From positions 103,375,189 to 103,439,188 of the forward strand of contig OV884009.1 in assembly GCA_930367205.1 (NCBI GenBank): DNA of 64,000 bases. The letters are read 5' to 3'. A program made the position numbers and the translations under genes. The notes below the pieces were generated by a model, which saw only the letters and a program-made list of their open reading frames with translations, made no database searches and was not told where the DNA came from. Shown here piece by piece: positions 59,001 through 64,000 of this stretch; within the stretch, counting starts at the first letter, position 1, and every line of letters begins with the position of its first letter. The stretch comes from Acanthosoma haemorrhoidale. Lineage: Eukaryota; Arthropoda; Insecta; Hemiptera; Acanthosomatidae.

Positions 59001-59090
59001 ACACTAAATCTTGGACTGTTATGTTAGCACCATCTTCAACGTCCATCCTTAAGGCCAAATCAGTCATCATATATACACACACCTTCATAT
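31995..59090 (-). CDS. FRMD8: FERM domain-containing protein 8 (Bili), partial gene model
   Basis: Eight exons on the - strand join in phase: 59090-58917, 58765-58600, 56729-56568, 55127-54951, 48984-48855, 42851-42693, 40177-40048, 32078-31995, about 394 codons. F1 lobe: KVCVYMMTDLALRMDVEDG to IFTLWMSSGILELQLKLHHK. F2: PILSFRRNVFFP, LELLYAEAKYNILEGRYPCD, IELGPYNPQ, RFLPSHI, LPYYG. F3 (PH-like): SAFFQGQIEEP, VLVGINGRGVYIIN, LLVGLRYEEFSWDF, KVSKILQIFSKQ. These follow vertebrate FRMD8 block for block. Known role: FRMD8/Bili binds iRhom and stabilises the iRhom-ADAM17 sheddase complex, and binds LRP6 to dampen Wnt signalling. The N-terminal exon and the last exon are not located; introns reach 6-8 kb and hold many mobile elements. 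No stop breaks the joined frame. Confidence 0.88.
32665..33937 (+). mobile_element. Complete-length mariner element, inactive
   Basis: 1273 bp between TA dinucleotides (32663-32664 and 33938-33939). The ends are inverted repeats of about 28 bp: GGATGGCCAAAAAGTCCGTT on the left, and GGTTGGCCAAAAAGACCGTT on the right when reversed. Length, target site and terminal sequence are typical of mariner. It sits in the FRMD8 intron between exons h and g, in opposite orientation to the gene. Confidence 0.88.
32845..33863 (+). pseudogene. Mariner transposase pseudogene
   Basis: It starts at the ATG of MENQNEHYRHLM. The N-terminal helix-turn-helix pair is clear (CQKWFSRFRSGNFSVQDAPR, GRPTEI). After about 150 codons there is a +1 shift near 33290, and the first catalytic block DEKWIVYNNV is in the new frame. 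Then KVMLWDW follows, and a second shift lies near 33500. The second catalytic block reads VFHHGNARPH, with Gly where mariner has the catalytic Asp. The third, YSPDLAPSDFHLF, is intact and has the mariner D34D spacing. It ends at TGA. Two frameshifts plus loss of a catalytic Asp make it inactive. Confidence 0.9.
34085..34195 (-). repeat. tRNA-derived SINE copy
   Basis: On the - strand: A-box-like TGCTCAATAGG, AGAGCACCTGACCTGGGATC, B-box-like AGGTTCAACCC, and a tail ATATTTTTTCTTGGGTTAA. It is one of the better-preserved heads of the family. Confidence 0.6.
34255..34335 (+). repeat. tRNA-derived SINE fragment
   Basis: + strand: GCGTTTGAACCACGGTCCTG (B-box region), then CCTTTTTTATTTTGCC and TATAATTATTTAAT. 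It stands tail-outward next to the - strand copy at 34085-34195. Confidence 0.45.
34411..34530 (+). repeat. 60-bp direct tandem duplication
   Basis: 34411-34470 and 34471-34530 are two adjacent copies of a 60-bp unit starting TTTTTTTAGACAGAACTGCC. They differ only at two positions (GTATCT versus GTAGAT). Such near-identity in neutral intron sequence points to a recent duplication or an assembly effect. Confidence 0.9.
34531..35400. other. FRMD8 intron, unassigned
   Basis: AT-rich, no open frame or known repeat recognised. Confidence 0.4.
35405..36110 (+). pseudogene. Possible gypsy-like gag relic
   Basis: The + strand frame from about 35405 is open for some 90 codons and predicts a coiled coil (LINRIEKLKQALKIGMENLE, IESIINTKIEALKKD). 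It is followed by DELSMWST and WRQVLGSDNLET in shifted frames, which resemble the start of a retrotransposon Gag (F-D-G-x-x-x-W-x-x-Y). Evidence is suggestive only. Confidence 0.3.
36115..36610 (-). pseudogene. LINE reverse transcriptase relic (CR1/Kiri-like)
   Basis: On the - strand, LDPFQSGFCPSYFTLVT matches the palm block L-x-x-x-Q-S-G-F-R-x-x-x-S-T, then LLSFDN and HSILFSKLK. After a gap come a G-I-x-Q-S block, LLFRSYINNLPKS and, in another frame, YHIHADDSQIYL, which keeps the A-D-D of the catalytic YADD box. All frames are broken. Confidence 0.65.
36611..37270. other. FRMD8 intron with (TA)n microsatellite
   Basis: Contains a TA repeat of about 13 units at roughly 36901-36927. Otherwise no gene or repeat was recognised. 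Confidence 0.6.
37271..38090 (-). pseudogene. LINE C-terminal relic (RT tail)
   Basis: The - strand reads SLGIKSEKTNYMV near 38000, LGYKTLIQPALAYGAEAW near 37740, RRTNREICNLHGKPNIV near 37580 and VKRARLRWAGHVVRMNE near 37520. The last phrase, R-L-R-W-x-G-H-V-x-R-M, is the signature of the region after the reverse transcriptase in many arthropod LINEs. Stops and shifts lie between blocks. Confidence 0.7.
38091..39170. other. FRMD8 intron, unassigned
   Basis: No recognised coding sequence. Includes a run of ten C residues near 38590. Confidence 0.4.
39175..39275 (+). repeat. tRNA-derived SINE copy
   Basis: + strand: TAGCACCTGACC, B-box GGTTTGAACTCC, then AGTCCTGCCAAAAATTTTTT and the tail CTTGGGCTAATAATTATTG. 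It has the same tail as the copies at 34.1, 48.7 and 60.9 kb. Confidence 0.6.
40048..40177 (-). CDS. FRMD8: FRMD8 exon g
   Basis: Acceptor TTTTGTAG. Reads AVMMDALITGFVEELKLKL then SSNTLTNNSIERSTVLF and DNNLNID, and leaves one base. The donor is GTGGGT. If splicing fails here, the frame meets TAA two codons later, giving a shorter C-terminus. The first residues continue the IFSKQ of exon f, as in vertebrate SKQAELMSSLIE. Confidence 0.82.
40178..42692. other. FRMD8 intron between exons f and g
   Basis: AT-rich with a run of about 20 T near 40567. The region 41640-42430 is less AT-rich and contains a self-complementary patch (CCAACAGGTTTCTGTTGG), but I recognise no protein in it. Confidence 0.45.
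42693..42851 (-). CDS. FRMD8: FRMD8 exon f
   Basis: Acceptor CTTTTTCAG, donor GTAAGT, 53 codons in phase 0. Holds the end of the FERM F3 lobe: TLLVGLRYEEFSWDFAKPSQ and VVENGTKVSKILQIFSKQ. Confidence 0.9.
42852..44940. other. FRMD8 intron with a GC-richer, promoter-like block
   Basis: The region 43570-44300 is clearly less AT-rich than its surroundings. It carries CTACATATAGCCC followed about 30 bases later by TCATTCAGTTCC (TATA-like and initiator-like), and an AATAAA just before it. This may be an LTR or other retroelement leader. I could not find matching ends or target duplications. Confidence 0.3.
44771..44807 (+). repeat. Single terminal repeat of a mariner-type MITE
   Basis: The stretch TTCATGTTGAGGTTGGAAAC and TTTTCAGACCACCTGTG, followed by TA at 44808-44809, matches the right end of the MITE at 54546-54669. 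The partner end was not found. Confidence 0.5.
44980..45430 (-). pseudogene. Relic of a multicopy arthropod repeat protein
   Basis: One - strand frame reads SAKKIKTGIFDGPQISQLIK, DPAFLNSMNEAE, stop, KAWTSFVAIIKNFLGKCQAE, NYVELVNEML, stop, SLGCNLSIKVHYLHSH, stop, DRFPENLG, EEQGERFH. The frame is kept over about 140 codons with three in-frame stops. A deletion then leads to MMADNC in another frame. The order GIFDGPQI, FLG, HYLHSH-x-D-x-F-P-E-N-L-G, E-Q-G-E-R-F-H-Q is that of an uncharacterised protein found in very many copies in arthropod genomes. Its role is unknown to me. Confidence 0.6.
45540..47115 (-). pseudogene. BEL/Pao retrotransposon relic 2 (gag end and pol)
   Basis: On the - strand, 47112-46714 encodes LCTSCLRPKHEGGCDPVV and then STNLHNLLHF, a BEL/Pao Gag zinc knuckle of the form C-x2-C-x4-H-x4-C with the usual H-x-x-L-L-H ending. 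Further down, around 45900-45640, are blocks resembling the reverse-transcriptase start (ALKPMATRRR-like, then a PELKLPLDCFSMIPS block, where P-H-x-A-V-x-K...V-V-F-D-A-S-x-x-x...L-N-D-x-L is usual). Frames are badly broken. The N-terminal half of Gag is missing. Confidence 0.6.
47270..47670 (-). repeat. Dispersed AT-rich LTR-like repeat, copy C
   Basis: Reverse complement of the family seen at 3190 and 6600: GGAAATTAAATTAAAATTGT, CTGTATATGAGAGGGTTCAT, AACCCAGAATGAAAT and TATTAGATAACATATCTAT. Beyond it, about three degenerate 36-bp repeats (GATACTCATCCAGTGGCTTA type) run to 47250. It lies between the BEL relic and the CCHC gag. Confidence 0.55.
47680..48200 (-). pseudogene. GC-rich retroelement Gag with two CCHC knuckles
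   Basis: The - strand frame from 48197 reads PQYNWKKREPPYVERKR, then RQCHECGRVGHLVGAVP: a zinc knuckle C-x2-C-x4-H-x4 with Ala in place of the last Cys. Within the next 20 residues, in a shifted frame, MKCFEYGMEGHLTR, stop, CP is a second knuckle whose second Cys has become Tyr. Arg-rich sequence surrounds them. Base composition is far richer in GC than the flanks. The retroelement class cannot be fixed; it may be ORF1 of a LINE or a gypsy-type Gag. Confidence 0.5.
48650..48800 (-). repeat. tRNA-derived SINE, best-preserved copy
   Basis: Read on the - strand: GGCGGGGCTTCCTCAGTTGG (A box), TAAAGAACCCAACTGGGAAT, B box AGGTTCAAGTCCC, GACCTTGCCAGTATATTTTT, and the tail TTCTTTGGTTAGTAATTA. The head is of normal tRNA length, but the 5' and 3' stem strands do not pair fully. 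It lies less than 100 bases from FRMD8 exon e, within the intron. Confidence 0.7.
48855..48984 (-). CDS. FRMD8: FRMD8 exon e
   Basis: Acceptor TTATCTGTTGCAG, donor GTAAGT. Completes the Gly codon of exon d and reads SAFFQGQIEEPVRGLKSL, ITHQDIPVLVGINGRGVYII and NNIQC, the start of the F3 lobe. Confidence 0.92.
48985..51500. other. FRMD8 intron, mostly unassigned
   Basis: Contains a SINE fragment on the - strand at about 49390-49470 (B-box-like GGGTTAAATC, tail CCAAATAATTATTG). The + strand frame at 50710-50961 (DTEHIFDIIITDDN, LINKDNEDLKVF) might be an upstream part of the Penelope-like element at 53 kb. The rest is AT-rich without recognised content. Confidence 0.4.
51500..52320 (+). repeat. 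Possible retroelement LTR or leader with core promoter
   Basis: A less AT-rich block with a GA repeat near 51687-51700, a CT repeat near 52107-52135, and a TATA-like TTATAAATA at about 52057 about 40 bases before TTATCAGTGCC (initiator-like). It stands just upstream of a gypsy-type integrase fragment on the same strand. No terminal repeats were found, so LTR identity is not shown. Confidence 0.3.
52424..52633 (+). pseudogene. Ty3/gypsy integrase zinc-binding domain fragment
   Basis: The + strand reads NKLIHENLSHSGVIKCLQVI, RARFNCNKLRKLI, then KKCANCQINKIGPYYVAPYQ and a stop. This is the H-x3-H ... C-x2-C zinc-binding head of a gypsy-type integrase with the usual spacing (about 30 residues) and the usual context (H-x-x-x-x-H-x-G-x-x-K-T-x-x-x-I-R-x-x-F-x-W). 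The catalytic core is absent. Confidence 0.7.
52960..53340 (+). pseudogene. Penelope-like element, GIY-YIG endonuclease fragment
   Basis: The + strand reads SDIVYKLNCLHCNKIYIGQT, SQNTKNRLSQNENS, then TSLAKHSKNLKHIFDFTKF in the same frame past a stop. VYK-x-x-C-x-x-C-x-x-x-Y-I-G-Q-T is the GIY-YIG plus paired-Cys signature of Penelope-like retroelements, and A-x-A-x-H...H-x-F-D-F follows as expected. In SQNENS the usual His of E-H is Asn. Upstream reverse transcriptase was not recognised. Confidence 0.68.
53580..54240 (+). pseudogene. Jockey-like LINE, internally deleted RT
   Basis: Palm blocks AFDRVWQAGLLYKLKRYLP, LQSYLSNRFFQVRCG and KAGVPQGSVLGPILYKLYTA are intact and in one frame. Directly afterwards the sequence jumps to the thumb (LGFHLDKRLTWNPHTRLKRQ, LSIENKLLIYKVILKSIWTY, GIELWGTA) in another frame. 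The segment with the catalytic YADD box, about 100 residues in related elements, has been deleted. C-terminal pieces (QRTIVNAPYYVRN) continue to about 54240. Confidence 0.8.
54546..54669. mobile_element. 124-bp mariner-type MITE
   Basis: The left end CACGAAGGTGGTCTGAAAAG and the reversed right end CACAGGTGGTCTGAAAAGTT are inverted repeats, each next to TA (54544-54545 and 54670-54671). AGGTGGTCTGAAAAGTTTCC resembles terminal repeats of mariner elements. There is no room for a transposase. A single related end lies at 44771-44807. Confidence 0.7.
54951..55127 (-). CDS. FRMD8: FRMD8 exon d
   Basis: Acceptor AAAATATTTTTAG, donor GTAAAT. Completes Arg, then reads EQQARFLPSHIRSVSWNSW, LRLNGKEAPEVRLLEHYRRL, PDRKLHKKYLEFCWSLPYYG (last Gly split). 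FLPSHI and CWSLPYYG match the F2 lobe of vertebrate FRMD8 (FLPAHL, CHELPFYG). No long start-to-stop frame marks this exon; it was found from the expected phase and motif. Confidence 0.88.
55640..56320 (+). pseudogene. LINE C-terminal relic (CR1/Kiri-like)
   Basis: Across + strand frames: PSHQSASFDCSIFIIATNLW then NSIL, and KSRFYQFLISPQSN. This matches the end of CR1-type proteins (S-F-x-x-x-x-x-x-L-W-N-S-L-P...T-L-x-x-F-K-S-R-F-Y-K-F-L). The AT-rich sequence after it to 56320 may be the 3' UTR. Broken in all frames. Confidence 0.5.
56465..56545 (+). repeat. Diverged tRNA-derived SINE fragment
   Basis: B-box-like AAGTTTGAACTCTG, with ACCCTGTCTG after it. It is a weak member of the SINE family and lies next to FRMD8 exon c. 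Confidence 0.35.
56568..56729 (-). CDS. FRMD8: FRMD8 exon c
   Basis: Acceptor TCTGTTATATAG, donor GTAAAT. Completes Lys, then DDKVLELLYAEAKYNILEGR, YPCDISQYIMLGSIQARIEL and GPYNPQYHTLHFF. This is the F2 lobe. Confidence 0.93.
56730..58599. other. FRMD8 intron between exons b and c
   Basis: The + strand frame 57596-57967 (123 codons; contains VDRRQIPVDNYEFFMPYNAR and PQCSKCNLVF) has no family I recognise and no splice context. The region 57100-57300 is less AT-rich and may be another old LINE tail. The rest is AT-rich. Confidence 0.4.
58600..58765 (-). CDS. FRMD8: FRMD8 exon b
   Basis: Acceptor TTTCCTTACAAG, donor GTAAGT. Completes Glu, then LQLKLHHKPLHIRNKWALLL, AKYAHASDSRQRRDDPILSF and RRNVFFPLTQEERI. 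It bridges F1 and F2. FRRNVFFP is identical to vertebrate FRMD8. Confidence 0.93.
58917..59090 (-). CDS. FRMD8: FRMD8 exon a (first located exon)
   Basis: Acceptor GGACTATAG, donor GTAAAA. Reads MKVCVYMMTDLALRMDVEDG, ANITVQDLVLSITLEEQLHL, PRTASNIFTLWMSSGIL (F1 lobe). The two bases before ATG complete a split codon if an upstream coding exon exists. Vertebrate FRMD8 has about 25-30 more residues before this point. The in-frame ATG could instead be the start. Confidence 0.9.
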
Positions 59091-59620
59091 CTATAGTCCA
59101 AATATAATTTAAGTTTATTAGTCGAGTCATTTGGAGGATTAACCTGGATTTTTTCCTGGGAGGTTTGATATTTAGAACTTTTACAAATTTTAGTAGGGTT
59201 TACCTATTTTTCACCTTTCTAGTTTTATCTAGTTATATTGTATAAATGGTGGCAAATACAAAATTGATTGGAAATGTCTTTTTTTTATGACTAGAATAAA
59301 TATATAACTAAGAGCCAAATCTATACGAAATCGCAAGTTATATTTCTGGGTTTAGTAATGTCATCTAAAAGCCAGCATACATGTTTGATGATATTATGAA
59401 AGAATTTAAACCATATTAATTTTATATGGTCTTGTTTCTCTTTTTTTCAAAAAAATATTTAAGCTAAAATGATAATTTAATTTAAGAATAATAAAAACAT
59501 CTTTTCAGTCATTGTTAGTTATATATTCCAAAACTTATTCTCAGGTTGGTTCATTCTCAATTGTCAATGTCAATTGAAAATATTACATATTAAATAGATT
59601 ATAATTGTGGATACTGTATT
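59091..59620. other. Upstream flank or first intron of FRMD8
   Basis: AT-rich. No coding exon or promoter could be pinned down. The true first exon of FRMD8 was not found here or further right. Confidence 0.4.
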
Positions 59621-59626
59621 TACCAA

Positions 59627-60560
59627 ATGATCTTTGAACCCCCCTTCAGCTTGGTGTGCTTCAAGAATGGATCATATAAGAAATCTTCAGGATCATCTGG
59701 GGATGGCCCCTGTCTTTCTAATACAGGTGATAGGTTGTATCAGCTGCTAGGGAAATATGCTACTGTGTTCCAGGGTGAGGTATATGCAATCATCACTACT
59801 GCCTTGAACCCGCAACACAGTCAGCAGCAGCCAGCAAATCAGGAATTATGGCATTAGTTTCTACTGAACCAAAATAACCCCAAGCTAGCGAAGGCAAGAG
59901 TTTCCTAATCAACCTTGTATTGAAGAAAGAGGTACATCTACAGTGGTTCCCAGGCCAAGCAGGCATAAATGGGAGTGAGGAATCAGATGAACTGTCCAAA
60001 AAGAGAACAGACTCACTGGTTTGTTGGTCCTAAGCTTGGCATTGGTCCATCAAAAGTAGCATCTGCCTCCAAAATGGAATGGTGGAGGTGAATCAAGGCA
60101 GGGGGACTATAATCCAATAGATCTAGCTCCAGACAGGCCAAGCTGTTCATCAACAGACCCATATAAATAACTCATAATTATTAAACTGCAACTGGCAAAT
60201 CATTAACCTCATAACTGGTATTTTGGCCAGACACTGTAGATTAAGCAGACACCTATCCTTGATAGGCGTATCCCAGAACTCCATTTGCCCAAAATGTAAA
60301 TTGGAGGAGGAAACCTCCTACCAGTTTTTGGGAGAGTGTGAAGCGTTCAGCAAATTAATGTTGTATATCTTAGGCTGGGACAGAATCCCATTAGAAGAAC
60401 TTCACTCCTTTAAATGGAGATCAGTTCTTGACTTCGTTAGGAGGAAGATTCCAGGAGGAACAGTAGCATGGGACATAAGTATAACACAGGGGCTGACAAA
60501 ATGGGCCTTGTTGTCGACCAATAATTCTAATAGCTCACCCCTTCGTTAGATCTATCTAAC
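59627..60560 (+). pseudogene. LINE 3' part with RNase H and CCHC-like tail (R1/I-like)
   Basis: The + strand reads YQLLGKYATVFQGEVYAI near 59740, matching the second RNase H motif (L-G-x-x-A-x-V-F-Q-A-E-V-x-A-I), with the preceding D-G-S motif decayed. From 60223 a 108-codon frame reads SRHLSLIGVSQNSICPKCKL, EEETSYQFLGECEAF. This is the C-x2-C...H/x-x-L-x-x-C tail found after RNase H in R1/I/LOA-type elements (H replaced by Tyr-Gln). Stops separate the pieces. Confidence 0.65.
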
Positions 60561-61100
60561 TCAACTATGTTGGGGTGTAAGTTAATTATAACTTCATAAA
60601 GTCGTTAAAACTGTTATAAATGGTTTATTTGAAATCTGTGTACAAACCCACTTTTATATTTTGCAAGAAAGTTTTTGTTTATGGCCCAGAGATACTAAAA
60701 TTAATAGCAACCTTATGAAAATGAATGGAGGGTCAATTATTAATGAATTAATCCTAATTCAAAATAATTTTTTTCTTATCAGATTACACAGGATCTCAAA
60801 TTAAAAGACTCAATGTCCTGATAAATAAATAATTTGTTGATACTATAGGGAAAAATTATTCCAAAACTTAAATTTAACTGTCATTAAAATCTAGTCAAAT
60901 TCAGTTGAGGTATGCATCCCACTATTATTAATAATTATTAACCAAAGAAAAAAATATACTGGCAGAGTCGAGACTCGAACACAAGAGCTCCCCAATATCC
61001 AGTTGGTTGGTATTTGAAGTAAAGTAAAGAAACTCTTGCATCAGGCAGTTGCAAAGTTTTTGGTGTTCTCACATAACCTACCCATTTGGGTAGTACACAC
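60561..61100. other. Intergenic AT-rich sequence with SINE fragment
   Basis: Holds a - strand SINE piece at 60930-61015: B box TGTTCGAGTCTCG, CTCTGCCAGTATATTTTTTT and tail CTTTGGTTAATAATTATTAA. The 60696-60760 part (AATAGCAACCTTATGAAAAT) is similar to 28228-28260. Confidence 0.5.
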
Positions 61101-61149
61101 AACGCCGAGCTGCAAGTCGAAAAACAACAATTTATCTACTCCTACCTAA

Positions 61150-61835
61150 GAACATAATTTATTGCAACTTTACCATGAAAGGGTGGAACATCAGAATAAA
61201 CTTCATGTGAAGGAAGTAGTTAAAAGAGAACTCAATTTAAATTTAGCTCTTGATGGCGAACTCAGTAAGGTTGTATAAAAGGAAAAGCTCATAGACTCAA
61301 GTTTGGAAGTCAGAAAAGAGACAAAATGAATGATATGGTCCATTTATTCCTTCAAAAAGTGGTTTTAAATATTTTCTTGTATTCAAAGATGACTTTTCAA
61401 AATTTCAAAAAGTATATTTTATTAAAACTGAGGATGAACTCTGAAAAATTGAAGGAATTTTTAGCAGAATTAAACATGCTAATTCATAAAGTCATGTGCA
61501 TTCAGTGTGAAAATGGAGGGGAATTTAAAAATACAAGGTTAGAAAACTTCCTCAAATCAAAACGGATTGTAATCAGGTATACCATGATTGTTGTGATTGC
61601 AAGAGCCATCATGCATTCAGGAGAAGTATTGCTACTTAAGGACCTATGGGCAATGTAAATTATTAATGCTGCAGCCTACATATTAAATCGGACTGGTCCA
61701 TCATCAGAAAAAGGAAAATCTCCATTTGAATATTGGATGGGTAGAAAAACTGGAATGAAAAATCTTCGAGTTATAAATGTTCAGGATTAAAATTTTGGGC
61801 CCATACTCCCAAAAAAATTTGATAAAAAGACAAAA
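61150..61835 (+). pseudogene. Ty1/copia retrotransposon relic (GAG-pre-integrase and integrase)
   Basis: LYHERVEHQNKLHVKEVVKR is the pre-integrase zinc region (H-x-R-x-x-H-x-N). In another frame KEFLAELNMLIHK, CENGGEFKN and FLKSKRIVIRYTM follow: integrase core where S/C-D-N-G-G-E-F is usual, with Glu in place of the catalytic Asp. Then INAAAYILNRTGPSSEKGKS and PFEYWMGRK match the end of the integrase. Stops and frame changes show that it is dead. No reverse transcriptase follows in recognisable form. Confidence 0.75.
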
Positions 61836-63764
61836 TTTAATTAATTAAGGCAACAAACAAATATAGTATATATTATGTTTAGTGGCCCTGTAATAGTGAA
61901 ACATTGAAGCCACCATTTTTTCTGTAATAATTTTTTTAAATAAAAGGATAGGACATGTGGCAACTTTAGAGAATTTATAAATGTCACCTTGCTACTATAC
62001 AGAACACCTAAAATGAAACTAGGGAATCGGCCCCTTTTAAAGAGAATTCATTGGGGTAAATAAGTAATTTACATTTCCAAAAATATTAAGAAAAAATAAA
62101 TAAAGGAAAGAATATGGAAAAATACACCCTATATAAAGGACTTGAAAGGAGAGTAAAAAAGCCACTTTTACCATCGTTTAACTAGTAGTCGCTGAATCTG
62201 AAAATTATGTGATTCTATACCATTAATTTATTTTAGTCTATTAAACAAAGTTAGTCAGAGCTCGGTACTTGCAGATTTTTAGATGCCTAGTATCCATTTT
62301 CACAATTCGATGGCTTTTTAAAAATAATTACGGCTAAACAAAAATAAGGTTATTTAAATAATATCATTTTAAACAATATTAATTTCAATGAATGGGTAAT
62401 AACAGTTTCAAACATACACAATAACAGCAAGGCAGAAGGTAATTAGTTATTGTTTCCTGTAAAACAGAGGAATATAATTTCATGTTTTAATTTAAATTTT
62501 ATAGTAGTTTTTTAAGCTGTCGACTGACATTGAACAACTGAATAGAAGCGGGATGTAGGCCAGTAGGTAGGTTTAGGAGGGATGAGGACTTATGAGTGAA
62601 GGAAAGTAAGGACAGAACAGAACAGAAGATAGATAAAGATAAGCAAAGATAAATGGAGATTGAGGGATGAGTAGAGGAGTAAAGAGTTAATACTTTAAAT
62701 GTAGAGTTACTACTGTAAAGCAGGAATTCGAGGAAGGTAAGGGAGAGATCGGGATATGCGTGCGAAATGCTAGTTTGAGTATAGCAGAACAACTATGAAA
62801 CTGTCTTCTGGATAAAATTGAAATTTCACATTATTATTAAATATAATACAATTAATCAATAAAATATAAAAATGAAATGCAGAAAACTTAATGAATGGAT
62901 ATATGTTAAAGAAAATTTAATTCTTATTAAGATGATATAAAAACTATTTTTCTATTTGATACAGACCCTAACTTTACATGTTTTTATTTCTGAAAAAAGT
63001 CAATTTCAAACTACTGTGTTATGACACACGTATGGAGTGTGGCCAGACATTTTAGATCAGGATACTGGCTGCAAACTAATGCCAGTAGAACAAAATCCTT
63101 AAGTGCTAGACCCTTGCCCAAGCTGTGCTGACTTTTGATTTGGAGTCACAAATCTCAACCAAACAAGAAGCCAAAAATTTTCAAGATCTTGAGAGTAGAA
63201 TTCTCACAGAATATATGGGTAAGACACCATTGTAGGATAAAGCACAATGAGAAACTGTACATGATATTCCTAGAATCGAATGTGGTTAGCACATAACAAT
63301 CGGAGACCTTTGTTGGATTGGGTCCTTTGTTTTTTATGTGGTCCAAATCAAAGAGGACTTTATTAAATCCAAGAAAAAAATAATGAACCAAAATAAAAGC
63401 AAATATGAGAGTGGGATGTTCTAGGCTTTGGTGGTAGGGGGAGAGATCCAGTCATGCTAACTAGAAGTCCTGATGGAGTATGATAAACCAGAATGAAGGA
63501 AAGGGTGAAATTTTGTAGAGGCCAAGATACATTCTACCACCACATAAAATAAAGTAAAGTAAGTAATTTTTCTTAATTATTGGTAAAAGAGAAAAATATG
63601 TTGCATTGCACTAGCATTATTAATCAATTGAATACAATATTGCCAAACAATATAAATTCACTTAATACATAAAAGAAAGCATATGCATTAATTATGCTAT
63701 GCAAACAATCAAAATAAAATACTAATGATGAGACAAATTAAAGAGAAAACAAACATAAACAATA
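61836..63764. other. Unassigned AT-rich intergenic sequence
   Basis: No gene recognised. The - strand frame 62792-62499 is Ser/Leu-rich and open for 97 codons, but matches nothing I know. Confidence 0.4.
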
Positions 63765-64000
63765 TTTTGTATTCAAAATAACTTCCGTTAGCTTCAAGAT
63801 ATTTCTCCCAATGCCTAACAAGGTTCTTTATCCATTGTTTAAAGAAACTTATTATAATTATTTTTTTTTTTTTAAATTCACCAAACTCTCTGAAAAAATT
63901 AGAAAGTCAGTTGGCAACAAGTCAGGTGGATATGATGGATGAGGTAAAACTTCTATTTTCAGATAACGTAATTTTTTTAAAGTTACTGACAAACATATAA
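63765..64000 (-). pseudogene. Mariner-type transposase C-terminal fragment at window edge
   Basis: On the - strand: YPPDLLPTDFLIFSESL is the last catalytic block (P-D-L-x-P-x-D-y-h-x-F). After a T-run interruption FFKQWIKNLVRHWEKYLEAN and GSYFEYK form the usual C-terminus (I-x-x-L-x-x-R-W-x-K-x-x-x-x-x-G-x-Y). The element continues beyond the window. It differs clearly from the mariner at 32.7 kb. Confidence 0.65.

Noticed and set aside
62499..62792. Missing first exon of FRMD8
   Set aside because: The frame is Ser/Leu-rich without a start-donor arrangement of the right phase and does not resemble the FRMD8 N-terminus.
1..64000. CRISPR arrays, operons, bacterial promoters or phage genes
   Set aside because: None seen; spliced genes and animal transposons show this is eukaryotic nuclear DNA.

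Overview
This is a stretch of an animal nuclear genome, most likely an arthropod and probably an insect. It is strongly AT-rich. Its genes are split by introns with GT/AG borders, and it is packed with decayed transposable elements of arthropod type (BEL/Pao, jockey-like, R1-like, mariner, Tc1-like, Tigger, Penelope-like). Nothing bacterial or viral-genome-like was seen. The species cannot be named from the sequence.

Two host genes can be read through their splice sites. TMED10 (p24-delta family cargo receptor, fly baiser) lies on the + strand at 17737-24420 in five coding exons, complete from signal peptide to cytoplasmic tail (204 residues). FRMD8 (FERM-domain protein, fly Bili) lies on the - strand between 59090 and 31995. 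Eight consecutive exons join in phase and cover the FERM region and part of the C-terminal tail; the first and last exons were not found. The two genes are convergent. A possible third gene is seen as two phase-compatible exons on the - strand at 1437-517; I do not recognise its product.

Layout. 0-9 kb: the two-exon candidate gene, a tRNA-derived SINE, a LINE reverse-transcriptase relic, BEL/Pao gag-pol relics, and an AT-rich dispersed repeat containing a nested 912-bp solo LTR with a 5-bp target duplication. 9-11 kb: a Tigger (pogo) DNA transposon with both ends. 11-17 kb: relic of a multicopy repeat protein, a minisatellite, jockey-like and R1-like fragments. 17.7-24.4 kb: TMED10, with MITEs, a large inverted repeat and a SINE in its introns. 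24.5-30 kb: a Tc1-like relic and unassigned sequence. 29.7-59.1 kb: FRMD8, whose introns hold an R1-like LINE, a complete but dead mariner, gypsy-like gag and integrase pieces, several LINE pieces, a second BEL/Pao relic, a GC-rich CCHC gag, a Penelope-like GIY-YIG domain and a small MITE. 59.6-64 kb: an RNase H-bearing LINE tail, a copia integrase relic and a mariner-type fragment at the edge.

The two recognised genes act in different processes: TMED10 in ER-Golgi cargo sorting, FRMD8 in membrane-associated regulation of iRhom/ADAM17 and Wnt co-receptor signalling. There is no operon-like relation; they are simply neighbours. No element in the window has an intact open transposase or polymerase, so I see no active mobile system.
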